From: Ruminococcus_C sp963590855
Lineage (GTDB): Bacteria > Bacillota > Clostridia > Oscillospirales > Ruminococcaceae
Direction of reading: 5' to 3'
NCBI GenBank assembly: GCA_963590855.1
Contig: CAVAQT010000011.1
Span: 11,564-75,563, forward strand
DNA: 64,000 nucleotides
Part shown: positions 26,527 to 34,579 of the stretch, one piece after another
Numbering within the stretch: position 1 is the first letter of the stretch
How the letters are laid out: each line of letters begins with the position of its first letter
Position numbers and translations under genes: made by a program
The notes under the pieces: model-generated
Told to the model about the DNA's origin: nothing
Database searches by the model: none
Seen by the model: only the letters and a program-made list of their open reading frames with translations

Positions 26527-27030
26527 ATGGGAATGTATGCGGGATATTACCAGATTTCCGACGCAGAACTGGAACACCTGGGACAACTGGATGAACAAGG
26601 TCTGGTGGAATGGGAAGAGGAACTGCCAGAGGATGAAAATGTGGAAATATGCGTTTTGGATAAGATGTGGGATGCCCTGCATTTTGTACTGACCGGAGAT
26701 ACCCTGTCAGATGCCGCAGACCATGATCCATTGTCAGAGGCGGTGTGCGGCAGCATCTTCCTGGCACGGCGGCAGATACATGTGGGCGGCATTCCGTCGA
26801 ATCGCGTAAAAGAAATTGCACAGGCACTGCGCGAGGTGGATTTTGCCGCACGTCTGGCAGCATTGCAGATGGCCGATTTTGCGCAGGCAGAGATCTATCC
26901 GGGCATCTGGGACAGACCGGATGAGGAAGATGACATTCGTGAGGAATTGCAGGAGTACTTTGCGGATTTGCAGGCGTTCTATGCCCATGCCGCAGAACAG
27001 AGGAACGCAGTGCTGGTGATGATCAGCTGA
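26527..27030 (+). CDS. DUF1877 (YfbM-like) protein
   Basis: 167 residues resembling YfbM/DUF1877: MGMYAGYYQISDAEL at the start, then LDKMWDALHFVLTG, LSEAVCGSIFLA and GIPSNRVKEIAQAL. The function of the family is not known to me. It is cytoplasmic by appearance. It begins 15 nt after the aminopeptidase gene with AAAGGAG upstream. Confidence 0.8.
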   Translation: MGMYAGYYQISDAELEHLGQLDEQGLVEWEEELPEDENVEICVLDKMWDALHFVLTGDTLSDAADHDPLSEAVCGSIFLARRQIHVGGIPSNRVKEIAQALREVDFAARLAALQMADFAQAEIYPGIWDRPDEEDDIREELQEYFADLQAFYAHAAEQRNAVLVMIS

Positions 27031-27103
27031 TGGGCGCAGTGATTTTGCAGGAAGAAAACGAAAGATTTTTCCAGCAGAAACGTAAATTTTTTTGCAGAAA
27101 GTC

Positions 27104-27132
27104 TTGCAAAGACAGCGATTATGTTGTATAAT
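27104..27132 (+). promoter_or_regulatory. Promoter of efp
   Basis: TTGCAA at 27104-27109 and TATAAT at 27127-27132, spaced by 17 bp, about 130 bp before the efp start codon. Confidence 0.8.
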
Positions 27133-27139
27133 AAAATTA

Positions 27140-27250
27140 AGCAATGTTTTTTGAGGGGATTCTCTGCTTTCACGCAGGGCGATTTCCTGTCGTTGCATGA
27201 AAGATAGGGAGTATCAGGGATCGACCCCCATTCCCTAGAAATAAAACGGA
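27140..27250 (+). promoter_or_regulatory. efp leader with hairpins
   Basis: About 120 nt of leader. TAGGGA at 27205-27210 pairs with TCCCTA at 27232-27237, with an inner GGG/CCC stem. An earlier CTCTGC...GCAGGG stem lies at about 27161-27179. No T run follows, so it is not a terminator; it may be a stability or regulatory element. Confidence 0.35.
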
Positions 27251-27261
27251 GGTTTCAATTT

Positions 27262-27819
27262 ATGATTTCAGCAGGCGATTTCAGAAACGGTATCACATTT
27301 GAACTGGATGGCAACGTGGTACAGGTTATCGAATTCCAGCACGTTAAGCCGGGTAAGGGTGCCGCTTTCGTCCGCACCAAGTATAAGAATGTTATCACTG
27401 GCGCAGTGGTAGAGCGTTCTTTCAACCCGACTGATAAGTATCCGACCGCTTATATCGAGCGTAAGGACATGCAGTATCTGTACAGCGACGGCGATCTGTA
27501 CTACTTCATGGATATGGAAACTTATGAGCAGCAGCCGATCGACAGCTCTAAGCTGGGTTCTGCATTCCAGTTCGTGAAGGAGAACATGGAAGTCAAGGTT
27601 CTGTCCTACAAGGGCAATGTATTCGGCGTAGAGCCGCCCAACTTTGTAGAACTGGAAGTTACTGAGACAGACCCGGGCTTCAAGGGCGATACTGCTACCA
27701 ACGCAACCAAGCCGGCAACACTGGAAACCGGTGCAGAGATCAAGGTTCCGCTGTTTATCAACCAGGGCGATATGATCCGCATCGACACCAGAACCGGTGA
27801 GTATATGGAAAGAGCATAA
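27262..27819 (+). CDS. efp: Elongation factor P
   Basis: Rescues ribosomes stalled at proline runs. 185 residues in the three-domain EF-P layout; the modified lysine of the tip loop is Lys32 in VKPGKGAAF, as in Bacillus, where it carries 5-aminopentanol. The C-terminal GDMIRIDTRTGEYMERA is the family signature. A YfmH/YfmF-type M16 pair, named for this modification system, is also in this window at 35717-38282. Confidence 0.97.
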   Translation: MISAGDFRNGITFELDGNVVQVIEFQHVKPGKGAAFVRTKYKNVITGAVVERSFNPTDKYPTAYIERKDMQYLYSDGDLYYFMDMETYEQQPIDSSKLGSAFQFVKENMEVKVLSYKGNVFGVEPPNFVELEVTETDPGFKGDTATNATKPATLETGAEIKVPLFINQGDMIRIDTRTGEYMERA

Positions 27820-27897
27820 GCGGCAAGATCTGCTTGATGCAAACATTTTCGGTGCTGCACAGGATGCAGCCCGTGTTTTGAACAGGAGGTATTTCAA

Positions 27898-28386
27898 ATG
27901 AACCTGACGGATAAGATGGCGTATGTACGCGGCATGGTCGACGGTATGGAACTGGATCTGACCAGCACAAAAGAAGGCAAGGTACTGGGACAGCTGCTGG
28001 ATGTGATGCAGGATCTGACAGCATATGTCACCGATCTGCAGACCCAGGTAGACGAGCTGACAGAGGTTTGCGATCTGTTTGATCAGGATCTGGGCGATCT
28101 GGAAGACATTGTCTATGATGAGGACGATGACGACGACGCATACTATTCCTGTGATGACGACGACTTTGATGATGACGATTTTGACGACGACGATGATGAG
28201 ACACTCTATGAGACAGTCTGCCCGTCCTGCAATAATGTCATCGCTCTGAGTGAATCTGTTCTGGAAGAAGGCGAGATGCCGTGTCCGTGCTGCGGCGAGA
28301 TGCTGGAGTTTGACTACAGCGATCTGGACATGGATGCCTTTGAAGTGCCGATCGAAGAACCGGCAGAGGACGATTCCGCAGAATAA
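27898..28386 (+). CDS. CD1247-type N-terminal domain protein with C-terminal zinc ribbon
   Basis: 162 residues. The N-terminal part (LTDKMAYVRGMVDGMELD to about 75) is helical and matches the CD1247 N-terminal domain found next to efp in Clostridia. Residues about 80-104 are almost all Asp (the DEDDDDD and DDDDFDDDDFDDDDD runs), and a zinc ribbon follows: CPSC...CPCC at about 111-138. Function unknown. AGGAGG stands 8 nt before the ATG. Confidence 0.8.
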   Translation: MNLTDKMAYVRGMVDGMELDLTSTKEGKVLGQLLDVMQDLTAYVTDLQTQVDELTEVCDLFDQDLGDLEDIVYDEDDDDDAYYSCDDDDFDDDDFDDDDDETLYETVCPSCNNVIALSESVLEEGEMPCPCCGEMLEFDYSDLDMDAFEVPIEEPAEDDSAE

Positions 28387-28433
28387 ATGAAACGGTTGTC
28401 CACAGAGGCGGCAACTGTAAATATGGATCAAAG

Positions 28434-28461
28434 AACAAGCCGGCGGTCTGTCGGCTTGTTT
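28434..28461 (+). terminator. Terminator-like hairpin after the CD1247-type gene
   Basis: AACAAGCCG at 28434-28442 pairs with CGGCTTGTT at 28452-28460, with only TTT after it. Confidence 0.5.
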
Positions 28462-28557
28462 CATTCGGCTTGCAACAGCGTTTTCCGGCTTTTCGCATAG
28501 AGGTGCGCTTTCGGATAGGCGCTGGCACGGCTGATATGATTGCATGAGGTGAAAGAA

Positions 28558-29388
28558 TTGTTTCAGATCGTAGAAAAGAAAAAGCTCAACGATGCTGTTG
28601 TGATGGTACGCATTGCAGCACCGCTGATCGCAAAAAAGGTTCTGCCGGGACAGTTTATTATTTTCCGGCTGGATGAGTTCGGTGAGCGCGTACCGCTGAC
28701 TGTAGCAGATTATGACCGCGAGGGCGGCACAATTACCCTGATCTTTCAGATCGCCGGTGAGACCACACGGCAGTTCTCTCTGCTGGAAGCAGGCGACTCG
28801 ATCCTGGATCTGGTCGGCCCGCTGGGCGTTCCCACAGAGCTGCCGGAGGGAACAAAGTCGGTTTGCGTGATCGGCGGCGGTGTTGGATGTGCCATCGCGT
28901 ATCCCCAGGCAAAGCATCTGCACAGTCTGGGTCTGGAAGTTGACACCATCGTCGGCTTCCGCAACAAGGATATCGTCATTTTGGAGGACGAGTTCCGTGC
29001 ATGCAGCGATAACCTGTATCTCTGCACCGATGACGGCTCCTATGGCACAAAGGGCTTTGTTACCAACGTATTGCAGCAGCAGCTGGAACAGGGCAAGAAG
29101 TATGATGTAGTCATTGCCATCGGCCCTGTCCCGATGATGAAATTTGTCTGTAAGACGACTGAGCCGTTTGGAGTAAAAACCATCGTTTCGCTGAACCCCA
29201 TTATGGTAGACGGCACAGGTATGTGCGGCGGATGTCGCGTGACCGTGGGCGGGAAGACCAAGTACGCCTGTGTAGACGGCCCGGACTTTGACGGCCACCA
29301 GGTGGATTTCGACGAATTGATGCGCCGCAACGGCACTTATAAGCGGCAGGAGCAGGAATGTAATCTGTTTCGGAAGGAGGTACAGTAA
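28558..29388 (+). CDS. nfnA: NfnA-type NAD(H)/FAD subunit of ferredoxin:NADP oxidoreductase
   Basis: Small subunit of the bifurcating transhydrogenase that couples reduced ferredoxin plus NADH to NADPH formation. About 276 residues: FAD-binding barrel (about 1-95), NAD-binding part with VCVIGGGVGCAIAYPQAKHLH, and a [2Fe-2S] cluster site in GMCGGCRVTVGGKTKYACVDGP. The start is placed at TTG 28558 (MFQIVEKKKLN), 6 nt after AGGTG, which matches the usual family N-terminus; a TTG at 28540 is less likely. It is followed 2 nt later by nfnB. Confidence 0.88.
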   Translation: MFQIVEKKKLNDAVVMVRIAAPLIAKKVLPGQFIIFRLDEFGERVPLTVADYDREGGTITLIFQIAGETTRQFSLLEAGDSILDLVGPLGVPTELPEGTKSVCVIGGGVGCAIAYPQAKHLHSLGLEVDTIVGFRNKDIVILEDEFRACSDNLYLCTDDGSYGTKGFVTNVLQQQLEQGKKYDVVIAIGPVPMMKFVCKTTEPFGVKTIVSLNPIMVDGTGMCGGCRVTVGGKTKYACVDGPDFDGHQVDFDELMRRNGTYKRQEQECNLFRKEVQ

Positions 29389-29390
29389 CC

Positions 29391-30791
29391 ATGGCAGGAA
29401 AGTTTAATATGGCAACGGAAAAAGTCCCGATGCCGGAGCGCGACCCCAAGGAACGGGCACGCTGCTTTAAAGAAGTTGCAATGGGCTATACCCCGGAACA
29501 GGCACAGGAAGAGGCAACTCGCTGTCTGCACTGCAAGGCAAAGCCCTGCGTCAGCGGATGTCCGGTAGGGGTACCGATCCCGGATTTTATCGCAGCAGTT
29601 GCAGCCGGAGATTTCTTCCAGGCATATGATATCATTCGCACTACCAACAGCCTTCCGGCTGTCTGCGGCCGTGTCTGTCCTCAGGAGAATCAGTGCGAGG
29701 GCAAGTGTGTCCGCGGCAAGAAGGGCGAACCGGTAGCGATCGGTCGTCTGGAGCGCTTTGTGGCAGACTATGCCAGAGAGCATGGCTATACTGGAAAGCA
29801 GGAAGAGATCCAGCCCAACGGCAAGCGCGTGGCAATTGTCGGCGGCGGCCCGGCAGGTCTGACCTGTGCCGGAGATCTGGCGCGTCTGGGTTACAAAGTA
29901 ACTGTCTTTGAGGCATTCCAGGTAGCAGGCGGCGTTCTGATGTATGGTATTCCGGAGTTCCGTCTCCCGAAAACCATTGTACAGAAGGAGATCCAGTCCT
30001 TGAAGGATATGGGTGTAGATATTCAACCGGATATGGTAATCGGCAAGATCCTGTCCGTTGATGAACTGATGGCAGACGGCTATGATGCGGTATTCATCGG
30101 TTCTGGTGCAGGTCTGCCCCGGTTCATGAATATTCCGGGCGAAGGTCTGGTGGGTGTATGCTCTGCCAATGAGTATCTGACCCGTATCAACCTGATGCAC
30201 GGCTATGACCCGAAGTATGCGACACCGGTCATCCAGTCTAAGGCTGTGGCAGTTGTCGGCGGCGGAAACGTGGCAATGGATGCAGCCAGAAGTGCGCTGC
30301 GTATGGGTGCAGAGCATGTATACATCGTATATCGCCGTTCTGAGGCAGAGATGCCGGCACGTCTGGAAGAAGTACATCATGCCAAAGAAGAGGGCGTGGA
30401 GTTCCAGAATCTGTGCAATCCGGTGGAGATCCTGGGCGACGAAAATGGCCGTGTCAATGGTTTGAAGTGCATCCGCATGGAACTGGGCGAACCGGACGAA
30501 AGCGGCAGACGCCGGCCGGTGGCTGTTCCGGACAGCGAGTTTGTTCTGGATGTTGACACTGTCATCATGGCGATCGGCACTTCCCCGAATCCGCTGATTT
30601 CTTCGACAACAGAGGGCTTGGACACAAATCGCTGGGGCTGTCTCATCGTAAGCGAGGATATGGCTACCACAAAGGACAAGGTTTATGCCGGCGGCGATGC
30701 TGTCACCGGTGCGGCAACCGTCATTCTGGCGATGGGTGCCGGAAAAACTGCTGCTGCGTCCATCGACGAAGTGCTGCGCGATCAGGCGTAA
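29391..30791 (+). CDS. nfnB: NfnB-type subunit (glutamate synthase small-chain-like NADPH oxidoreductase)
   Basis: 466 residues. N-terminal [4Fe-4S] cysteines are in CLHCKAKPCVSGCPVGVPIPDF and CGRVCPQENQCEGKC; FAD-binding motif VAIVGGGPAGLTCAGDLARLG; NADPH-binding VAVVGGGNVAMDAARSALRMGAEH; closing AGGDAVTGAATVILAMGAGKTAA. It resembles GltD, but the pairing with nfnA and the absence of a gltB large subunit point to NfnAB. It would balance ferredoxin and NADPH in this fermentative anaerobe. Confidence 0.88.
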   Translation: MAGKFNMATEKVPMPERDPKERARCFKEVAMGYTPEQAQEEATRCLHCKAKPCVSGCPVGVPIPDFIAAVAAGDFFQAYDIIRTTNSLPAVCGRVCPQENQCEGKCVRGKKGEPVAIGRLERFVADYAREHGYTGKQEEIQPNGKRVAIVGGGPAGLTCAGDLARLGYKVTVFEAFQVAGGVLMYGIPEFRLPKTIVQKEIQSLKDMGVDIQPDMVIGKILSVDELMADGYDAVFIGSGAGLPRFMNIPGEGLVGVCSANEYLTRINLMHGYDPKYATPVIQSKAVAVVGGGNVAMDAARSALRMGAEHVYIVYRRSEAEMPARLEEVHHAKEEGVEFQNLCNPVEILGDENGRVNGLKCIRMELGEPDESGRRRPVAVPDSEFVLDVDTVIMAIGTSPNPLISSTTEGLDTNRWGCLIVSEDMATTKDKVYAGGDAVTGAATVILAMGAGKTAAASIDEVLRDQA

Positions 30792-30836
30792 GTACCTTCC
30801 GAAAGCGCACAGCAAACGGAGAAAGGGCTTTTGAAC

Positions 30837-31334
30837 ATGAGTAAGAATTTCGCAAGACTGGGACTGGCTGTCAGCACGGCAGCCTTGACAGGTGCTGTTT
30901 GCAGCATGACAGCGTTCGCAGAGAGCAGCTCTGCTGCAAGCAGTTCTGCAGGCGGCTTTGGTACATTCGGCTATCTGATCTTTATGGTTCTGCTGTTTGC
31001 AGTGATGTATTTCATCCTGATCCGTCCGCAGAAGAAAAAGGATAAGGAAGCAAAGGCAATGCAGGACAGCCTCCAGGTCGGCGACGAGATCGTCACCATC
31101 GGCGGCATCGTTGGTCTGGTGGTACAGGTCAACGAGGATAACATCGTTATCGAAACCACCAGCAACCGCAATAAGCTGCGCATCAAGAACTGGGCAGTGC
31201 AGGAAAATCTGACCATGACTGAAAATGCAAAGCGGAAGCAGGAAGCGCAGATCGCCGCTGCCAAGGAAAAGAAAGCATCTAAGAAGAAAAAGAAGGATTC
31301 TGATGATTCCGATCAGGGCATGCTGAAGGACTAA
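30837..31334 (+). CDS. yajC: Preprotein translocase subunit YajC, with extra N-terminal hydrophobic segment
   Basis: 165 residues. The YajC core is clear: membrane helix GYLIFMVLLFAVMYFILIRPQKKKDKE, then the MQDSLQVGDEIVTIGGIVG domain, then a lysine-rich tail. YajC associates with SecDF. Before the core is an added signal-peptide-like stretch (residues about 7-28, ending AFAES) and a Ser/Ala linker, not usual for YajC. Start ATG 30837 follows AAAGGG by 9 nt; TTG 30831 is also in frame. Confidence 0.9.
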   Translation: MSKNFARLGLAVSTAALTGAVCSMTAFAESSSAASSSAGGFGTFGYLIFMVLLFAVMYFILIRPQKKKDKEAKAMQDSLQVGDEIVTIGGIVGLVVQVNEDNIVIETTSNRNKLRIKNWAVQENLTMTENAKRKQEAQIAAAKEKKASKKKKKDSDDSDQGMLKD

Positions 31335-31360
31335 GCAGAATAACGAGAATTTCTGAAAGA

Positions 31361-31392
31361 AAACGGACTGTATATGGGTACAGTCCGTTTTT
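31361..31392 (+). terminator. Terminator after yajC
   Basis: AAACGGACTGTA at 31361-31372 pairs with TACAGTCCGTTT at 31379-31390, ending in five T residues. Confidence 0.9.
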
Positions 31393-31466
31393 GTGTTCTA
31401 TGGGCATCTGTCACCGCATAAGCTTGAGATAACAGCGTTTGTTCTGGTGAAAAGGAGGTGCTGTCC

Positions 31467-31874
31467 ATGATAACCAAACGCCCTCAGGCGCGGAGGAATC
31501 TCTGGGAATCCGGAGGTTGGTATCTTCTGGCGGCACTGCCGGTGGGGATAGGTCTGCTGCTGCTTTTTCTGAGTATGATTGCCGGACTGATGCTGCTCTC
31601 CGATGCAGCACCGTGGATGCTTTCCCTTTTGGCAGGCATTTCACTGCTGCTGTCCGGGTATGGCATGGGGCGCTATGCCGGCTTTCACCGTCGCCGAAAG
31701 GGGTTGCGGACAGGGTTGCTGTGTGGGCTGCTGCTGTGGCTGCTGCTGACGATCTGCGGTCTGTGCTGGCTGCACACTGCCGGGAGTCCGCTGCGGCTGG
31801 CGTGCCTTTGCGGCGGCAGCATGTGGGGCGGCATCTCTGGTGTAAATGCTCCCCACTGTAAACCGCCGAAATAA
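31467..31874 (+). CDS. TIGR04086 family membrane protein
   Basis: 135 residues with four membrane segments (about 19-43, 48-68, 77-99 and 106-125) and short basic loops such as HRRRKG. This fits the TIGR04086 family, which in Clostridia is found beside yajC and the SCIFF genes, as here. Function unknown; the context suggests a possible role near SCIFF export or the membrane, which is inference. AGGAGGTG stands 7 nt before the ATG. Confidence 0.75.
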   Translation: MITKRPQARRNLWESGGWYLLAALPVGIGLLLLFLSMIAGLMLLSDAAPWMLSLLAGISLLLSGYGMGRYAGFHRRRKGLRTGLLCGLLLWLLLTICGLCWLHTAGSPLRLACLCGGSMWGGISGVNAPHCKPPK

Positions 31875-31923
31875 CAGAACCGCACCCAATATGTAAATTT
31901 TTTTCCCATTTTGCATGGAACGC

Positions 31924-31952
31924 TTGAAAATCCGGCGATTTTGTGATATAAT
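31924..31952 (+). promoter_or_regulatory. Promoter of scfA
   Basis: TTGAAA at 31924-31929 and TATAAT at 31947-31952 with 17 bp spacing, 31 bp before the scfA start codon. Confidence 0.8.
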
Positions 31953-31983
31953 GTAGTTAAACTTTTTTGGGGGAGGGTTCCGA

Positions 31984-32121
31984 ATGAAGCACATCAAGAC
32001 CATCAATGCAGCTAACCTGAAGGCTTCTGCTGCAAAGGGCGGCTGCGGTAAGTGTCAGGCTTCCTGTCAGTCTGCTTGCAAGACTTCCTGCACAGTAGCT
32101 AACCAGAAGTGCGAGCACTAA
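31984..32121 (+). CDS. scfA: SCIFF (six-cysteine) ranthipeptide precursor
   Basis: Exactly 45 residues with six cysteines at 21, 24, 28, 32, 36 and 43, which is the definition of the SCIFF family (six cysteines in forty-five residues). The leader MKHIKTINAANLKASAAKGG is followed by the Cys-rich core CGKCQASCQSACKTSC. A radical SAM enzyme forms thioether bridges from Cys to neighbouring residues. A strong GGGGGAGGG site precedes the ATG. The peptide is highly conserved in Clostridia and has been linked to quorum-type regulation; its exact role here is not known. Confidence 0.96.
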   Translation: MKHIKTINAANLKASAAKGGCGKCQASCQSACKTSCTVANQKCEH

Positions 32122-32160
32122 GGGGTCATTGAACCACTTACGCAAGTCTGCAACCGATAC

Positions 32161-32190
32161 GAAAAAGGGACAGTTTTGTCCCTTTTTTCG
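32161..32190 (+). terminator. Terminator between scfA and scfB
   Basis: GAAAAAGGGACA pairs with TGTCCCTTTTTTC across a short T-rich loop, giving a strong intrinsic terminator. scfB starts 64 nt later without a clear promoter of its own, so it is probably expressed by read-through at a lower level than the peptide. Confidence 0.85.
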
Positions 32191-32253
32191 CATCTATACC
32201 CATATTTTATGGTGCTGCATTTCCCCACGCAGCCGGAAAGAGGAAACAGAATT

Positions 32254-33642
32254 ATGATTCATAAGTATAAATTGGGCGATTATAACGTGGTATTGGATGT
32301 CAACAGCGGCGGTGTCCATGTGGTGGACGAGCTGACTTATGATATGCTGGACAATATCGCGCCGCCTTTTGCACCGGAATGTCCGGAAGATGTGGTGACA
32401 AAACTCTCTCGCTTTTATGACCCGGAGGAGATCCGCTCCTGTTATGCGGAGATTCTGGAAGCCTATGAAGCAGGCATTCTCTTCTCCCCGGACGACTATG
32501 AAAAATATGCCAACTTTGCAGTGGCATCTCCCATTAAGGCAATGTGCCTGAACATTGCCCATGACTGCAACCTGCGCTGTAAGTATTGCTTTGCCTCGAC
32601 TGGTGACTTTGGTGAGGGCAGAAAGCTGATGTCCTATGAGACCGGAAAGAAGGCAGTGGATTTCCTGCTGCAAAACTCTGGTAACCGTGTGAATCTGGAG
32701 ATGGACTTCTTCGGCGGCGAACCGCTGATGAACTTTGAGACAGTAAAGAAGATCGTGGAATATGCCCGCTCTCAGGAATCGATCTACAAGAAAAAGTTCC
32801 GGTTCACTATCACCACAAACGGCATGCTCCTCACCGATGATAAGATCGACTTCATCAATCGGGAAATGTCCAATGTGGTTCTGTCCATTGACGGCAGAAA
32901 GGATGTCAACGACCGGATGCGTCCCCGTGTGGATGGAAAGGGCTCGTATGACAGAATTATCCCCATGTATAAAAAGCTGGTCGATCAGCGCGGCGAAAAG
33001 GAGTATTACGTTCGCGGCACTTACACCAAGTACAACCTGGACTTTGCCGATGACGTTTTTGCACTGCTGGATGCTGGCTTTGACCAGATCTCTGTTGAAC
33101 CGGTTATTGCAGATCCCGAAGAACCGTATGCCATCACCGAGGCAGATCTGCCCCGTATCTTTGCGGAGTATGAGCGCCTGATGCAGAAGATCCTGGACTA
33201 TGAAGCAACCGGCAAGAAGTTCAACTTCTTCCACTTCATGCTGGATCTGGATCAAGGCCCTTGTGCCATCAAGCGTCTCCGCGGCTGCGGCTGCGGCAAT
33301 GAGTATGTTGCCATTACGCCGGACGGCGATATTTACCCATGTCATCAGTTTGTCGGTGAGGCAGACTATAAAATGGGCAATGTAGATGACGGCACCTTCA
33401 ACCGTGAAATGAAATCTGACTTTGCTAAGACGCATATCTACAGCAAGCCGGACTGCCGGAACTGTTGGGCAAGATTCTATTGCAGCGGCGGCTGTAATGC
33501 CAATAACTATCAGTTCAGCGGCGATGTGCACAAGGCACACAAGCTGTCCTGCGAGATCGAGAAAAAGCGCCTGGAATGCGCCATTGTCCTGAAGGCAATT
33601 CGTATGGATCGGGACGCTGCAAAGCAGGAAGCAAACGACTAA
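32254..33642 (+). CDS. scfB: SCIFF radical SAM maturase
   Basis: 462 residues. The N-terminal part (about 1-95) corresponds to the peptide-recognition region of these enzymes. The radical SAM motif is C105-x3-C109-x2-C112 in DCNLRCKYCFAS, followed by FFGGEPLMNF and SIDGRKDVND. The C-terminal SPASM region holds further cluster cysteines (GPCAIKRLRGCGCGNEY, YPCHQF, CRNCWARFYCSGGCN). It installs thioether crosslinks in ScfA. The ATG at 32254 fits the family start MIHKYKLG; upstream in-frame ATGs overlap the terminator. Confidence 0.95.
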   Translation: MIHKYKLGDYNVVLDVNSGGVHVVDELTYDMLDNIAPPFAPECPEDVVTKLSRFYDPEEIRSCYAEILEAYEAGILFSPDDYEKYANFAVASPIKAMCLNIAHDCNLRCKYCFASTGDFGEGRKLMSYETGKKAVDFLLQNSGNRVNLEMDFFGGEPLMNFETVKKIVEYARSQESIYKKKFRFTITTNGMLLTDDKIDFINREMSNVVLSIDGRKDVNDRMRPRVDGKGSYDRIIPMYKKLVDQRGEKEYYVRGTYTKYNLDFADDVFALLDAGFDQISVEPVIADPEEPYAITEADLPRIFAEYERLMQKILDYEATGKKFNFFHFMLDLDQGPCAIKRLRGCGCGNEYVAITPDGDIYPCHQFVGEADYKMGNVDDGTFNREMKSDFAKTHIYSKPDCRNCWARFYCSGGCNANNYQFSGDVHKAHKLSCEIEKKRLECAIVLKAIRMDRDAAKQEAND

Positions 33643-33653
33643 ATGTGAATGAT

Positions 33654-33702
33654 AAAAAAAGTCCTGTCATTCCGGAGAGATCCGGAGCGACAGGACTTTT
33701 TT
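33654..33702. terminator. Bidirectional terminator between scfB and folD
   Basis: AAAAAGTCCTGTC at 33655-33667 pairs with GACAGGACTTTTT at 33689-33701, with an inner CCGGA/TCCGG stem. There are A runs on one side and T runs on the other, so it serves both converging genes. Confidence 0.88.
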
Positions 33703-33721
33703 ATGTGTAATAAACGTCAGT

Positions 33722-34573
33722 TTATTTTTGTTTCAGTTCCGCAGCGCGAAGGGTGTTTTTCATAAGCATGGTGATGGTCATAGGGCCTACGCCGCCGGGA
33801 ACCGGGGTAATATAGCTTGCCTTCGGTTCCACCTCAGCAAATTCCACGTCGCCGCAGAGCTTGCCGTTTTCGTCGTGGTTCATACCCACGTCAATTACCA
33901 CAGCGCCCTCTTTCACCATGTCCGCGGTGATAAAGTGCGCTCTTCCCACAGCACTCACCAGAACATCCGCAGCTGCGCAGACTTCCTTGAGGTTCTTGGT
34001 GTGGGAGTGGCAGATGGTGACGGTGGCATTGCGATGGAGCAGCAGCATTGCCATGGGCTTGCCGACGATATTGCTTCTGCCTACGACAACGCAGTTTTTG
34101 CCGTCCAGATCGGTGCCGGTGCTGTCGATCAGTTCCATAACGCCGGCAGGTGTGCAGGGCAGGAAGCTGTAGTTGCCGATCATGATCTTGCCCACGTTAA
34201 TGGGGTGGAATGCATCCACGTCCTTGTCCGGAGAGATGGTGTTGATTACCAGCTGTTCGTCGATGTGATCCGGCAGAGGCAGCTGCACCAGAATGCCGTG
34301 TACCTTGTTGTCCTTGTTCAGAACGCCGATCAGATCGAGGAGCTGTTCCTCTGTGGAATTTTCGTTGAGCCGATACTCAAATGCGTGAAAGCCGACCTCT
34401 TCGCAGGCTTTCTGCTTATTGCGGACGTAGATCTGAGATGCCGGATCGTTGCCTACCAGAATGACGGCGAGTCCCGGTTGGATGCCGCTGTTTTCCCGCA
34501 GTGCCAGTGCCTGTTCCCGAATCTTTTGACGGATCTGGGCAGAAACTTCCTTGCCCGAAATCAATTTTGCCAT
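33722..34573 (-). CDS. folD: Bifunctional methylenetetrahydrofolate dehydrogenase/cyclohydrolase
   Basis: Interconverts 5,10-methylene- and 10-formyl-tetrahydrofolate with NADP. 283 residues, the normal size, with YVRNKQKACEEVGF (catalytic Lys), GILVQLPLPDHID, VVGRSNIVGKPMAMLLLHRNATVTICHS and TPVPGGVGPMTITMLM. It is last in a minus-strand set M16-M16-lgt-folD; only 6 nt separate it from lgt. Confidence 0.97.
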   Translation of the reverse strand: MAKLISGKEVSAQIRQKIREQALALRENSGIQPGLAVILVGNDPASQIYVRNKQKACEEVGFHAFEYRLNENSTEEQLLDLIGVLNKDNKVHGILVQLPLPDHIDEQLVINTISPDKDVDAFHPINVGKIMIGNYSFLPCTPAGVMELIDSTGTDLDGKNCVVVGRSNIVGKPMAMLLLHRNATVTICHSHTKNLKEVCAAADVLVSAVGRAHFITADMVKEGAVVIDVGMNHDENGKLCGDVEFAEVEPKASYITPVPGGVGPMTITMLMKNTLRAAELKQK

Positions 34574-34579
34574 AGTGGT

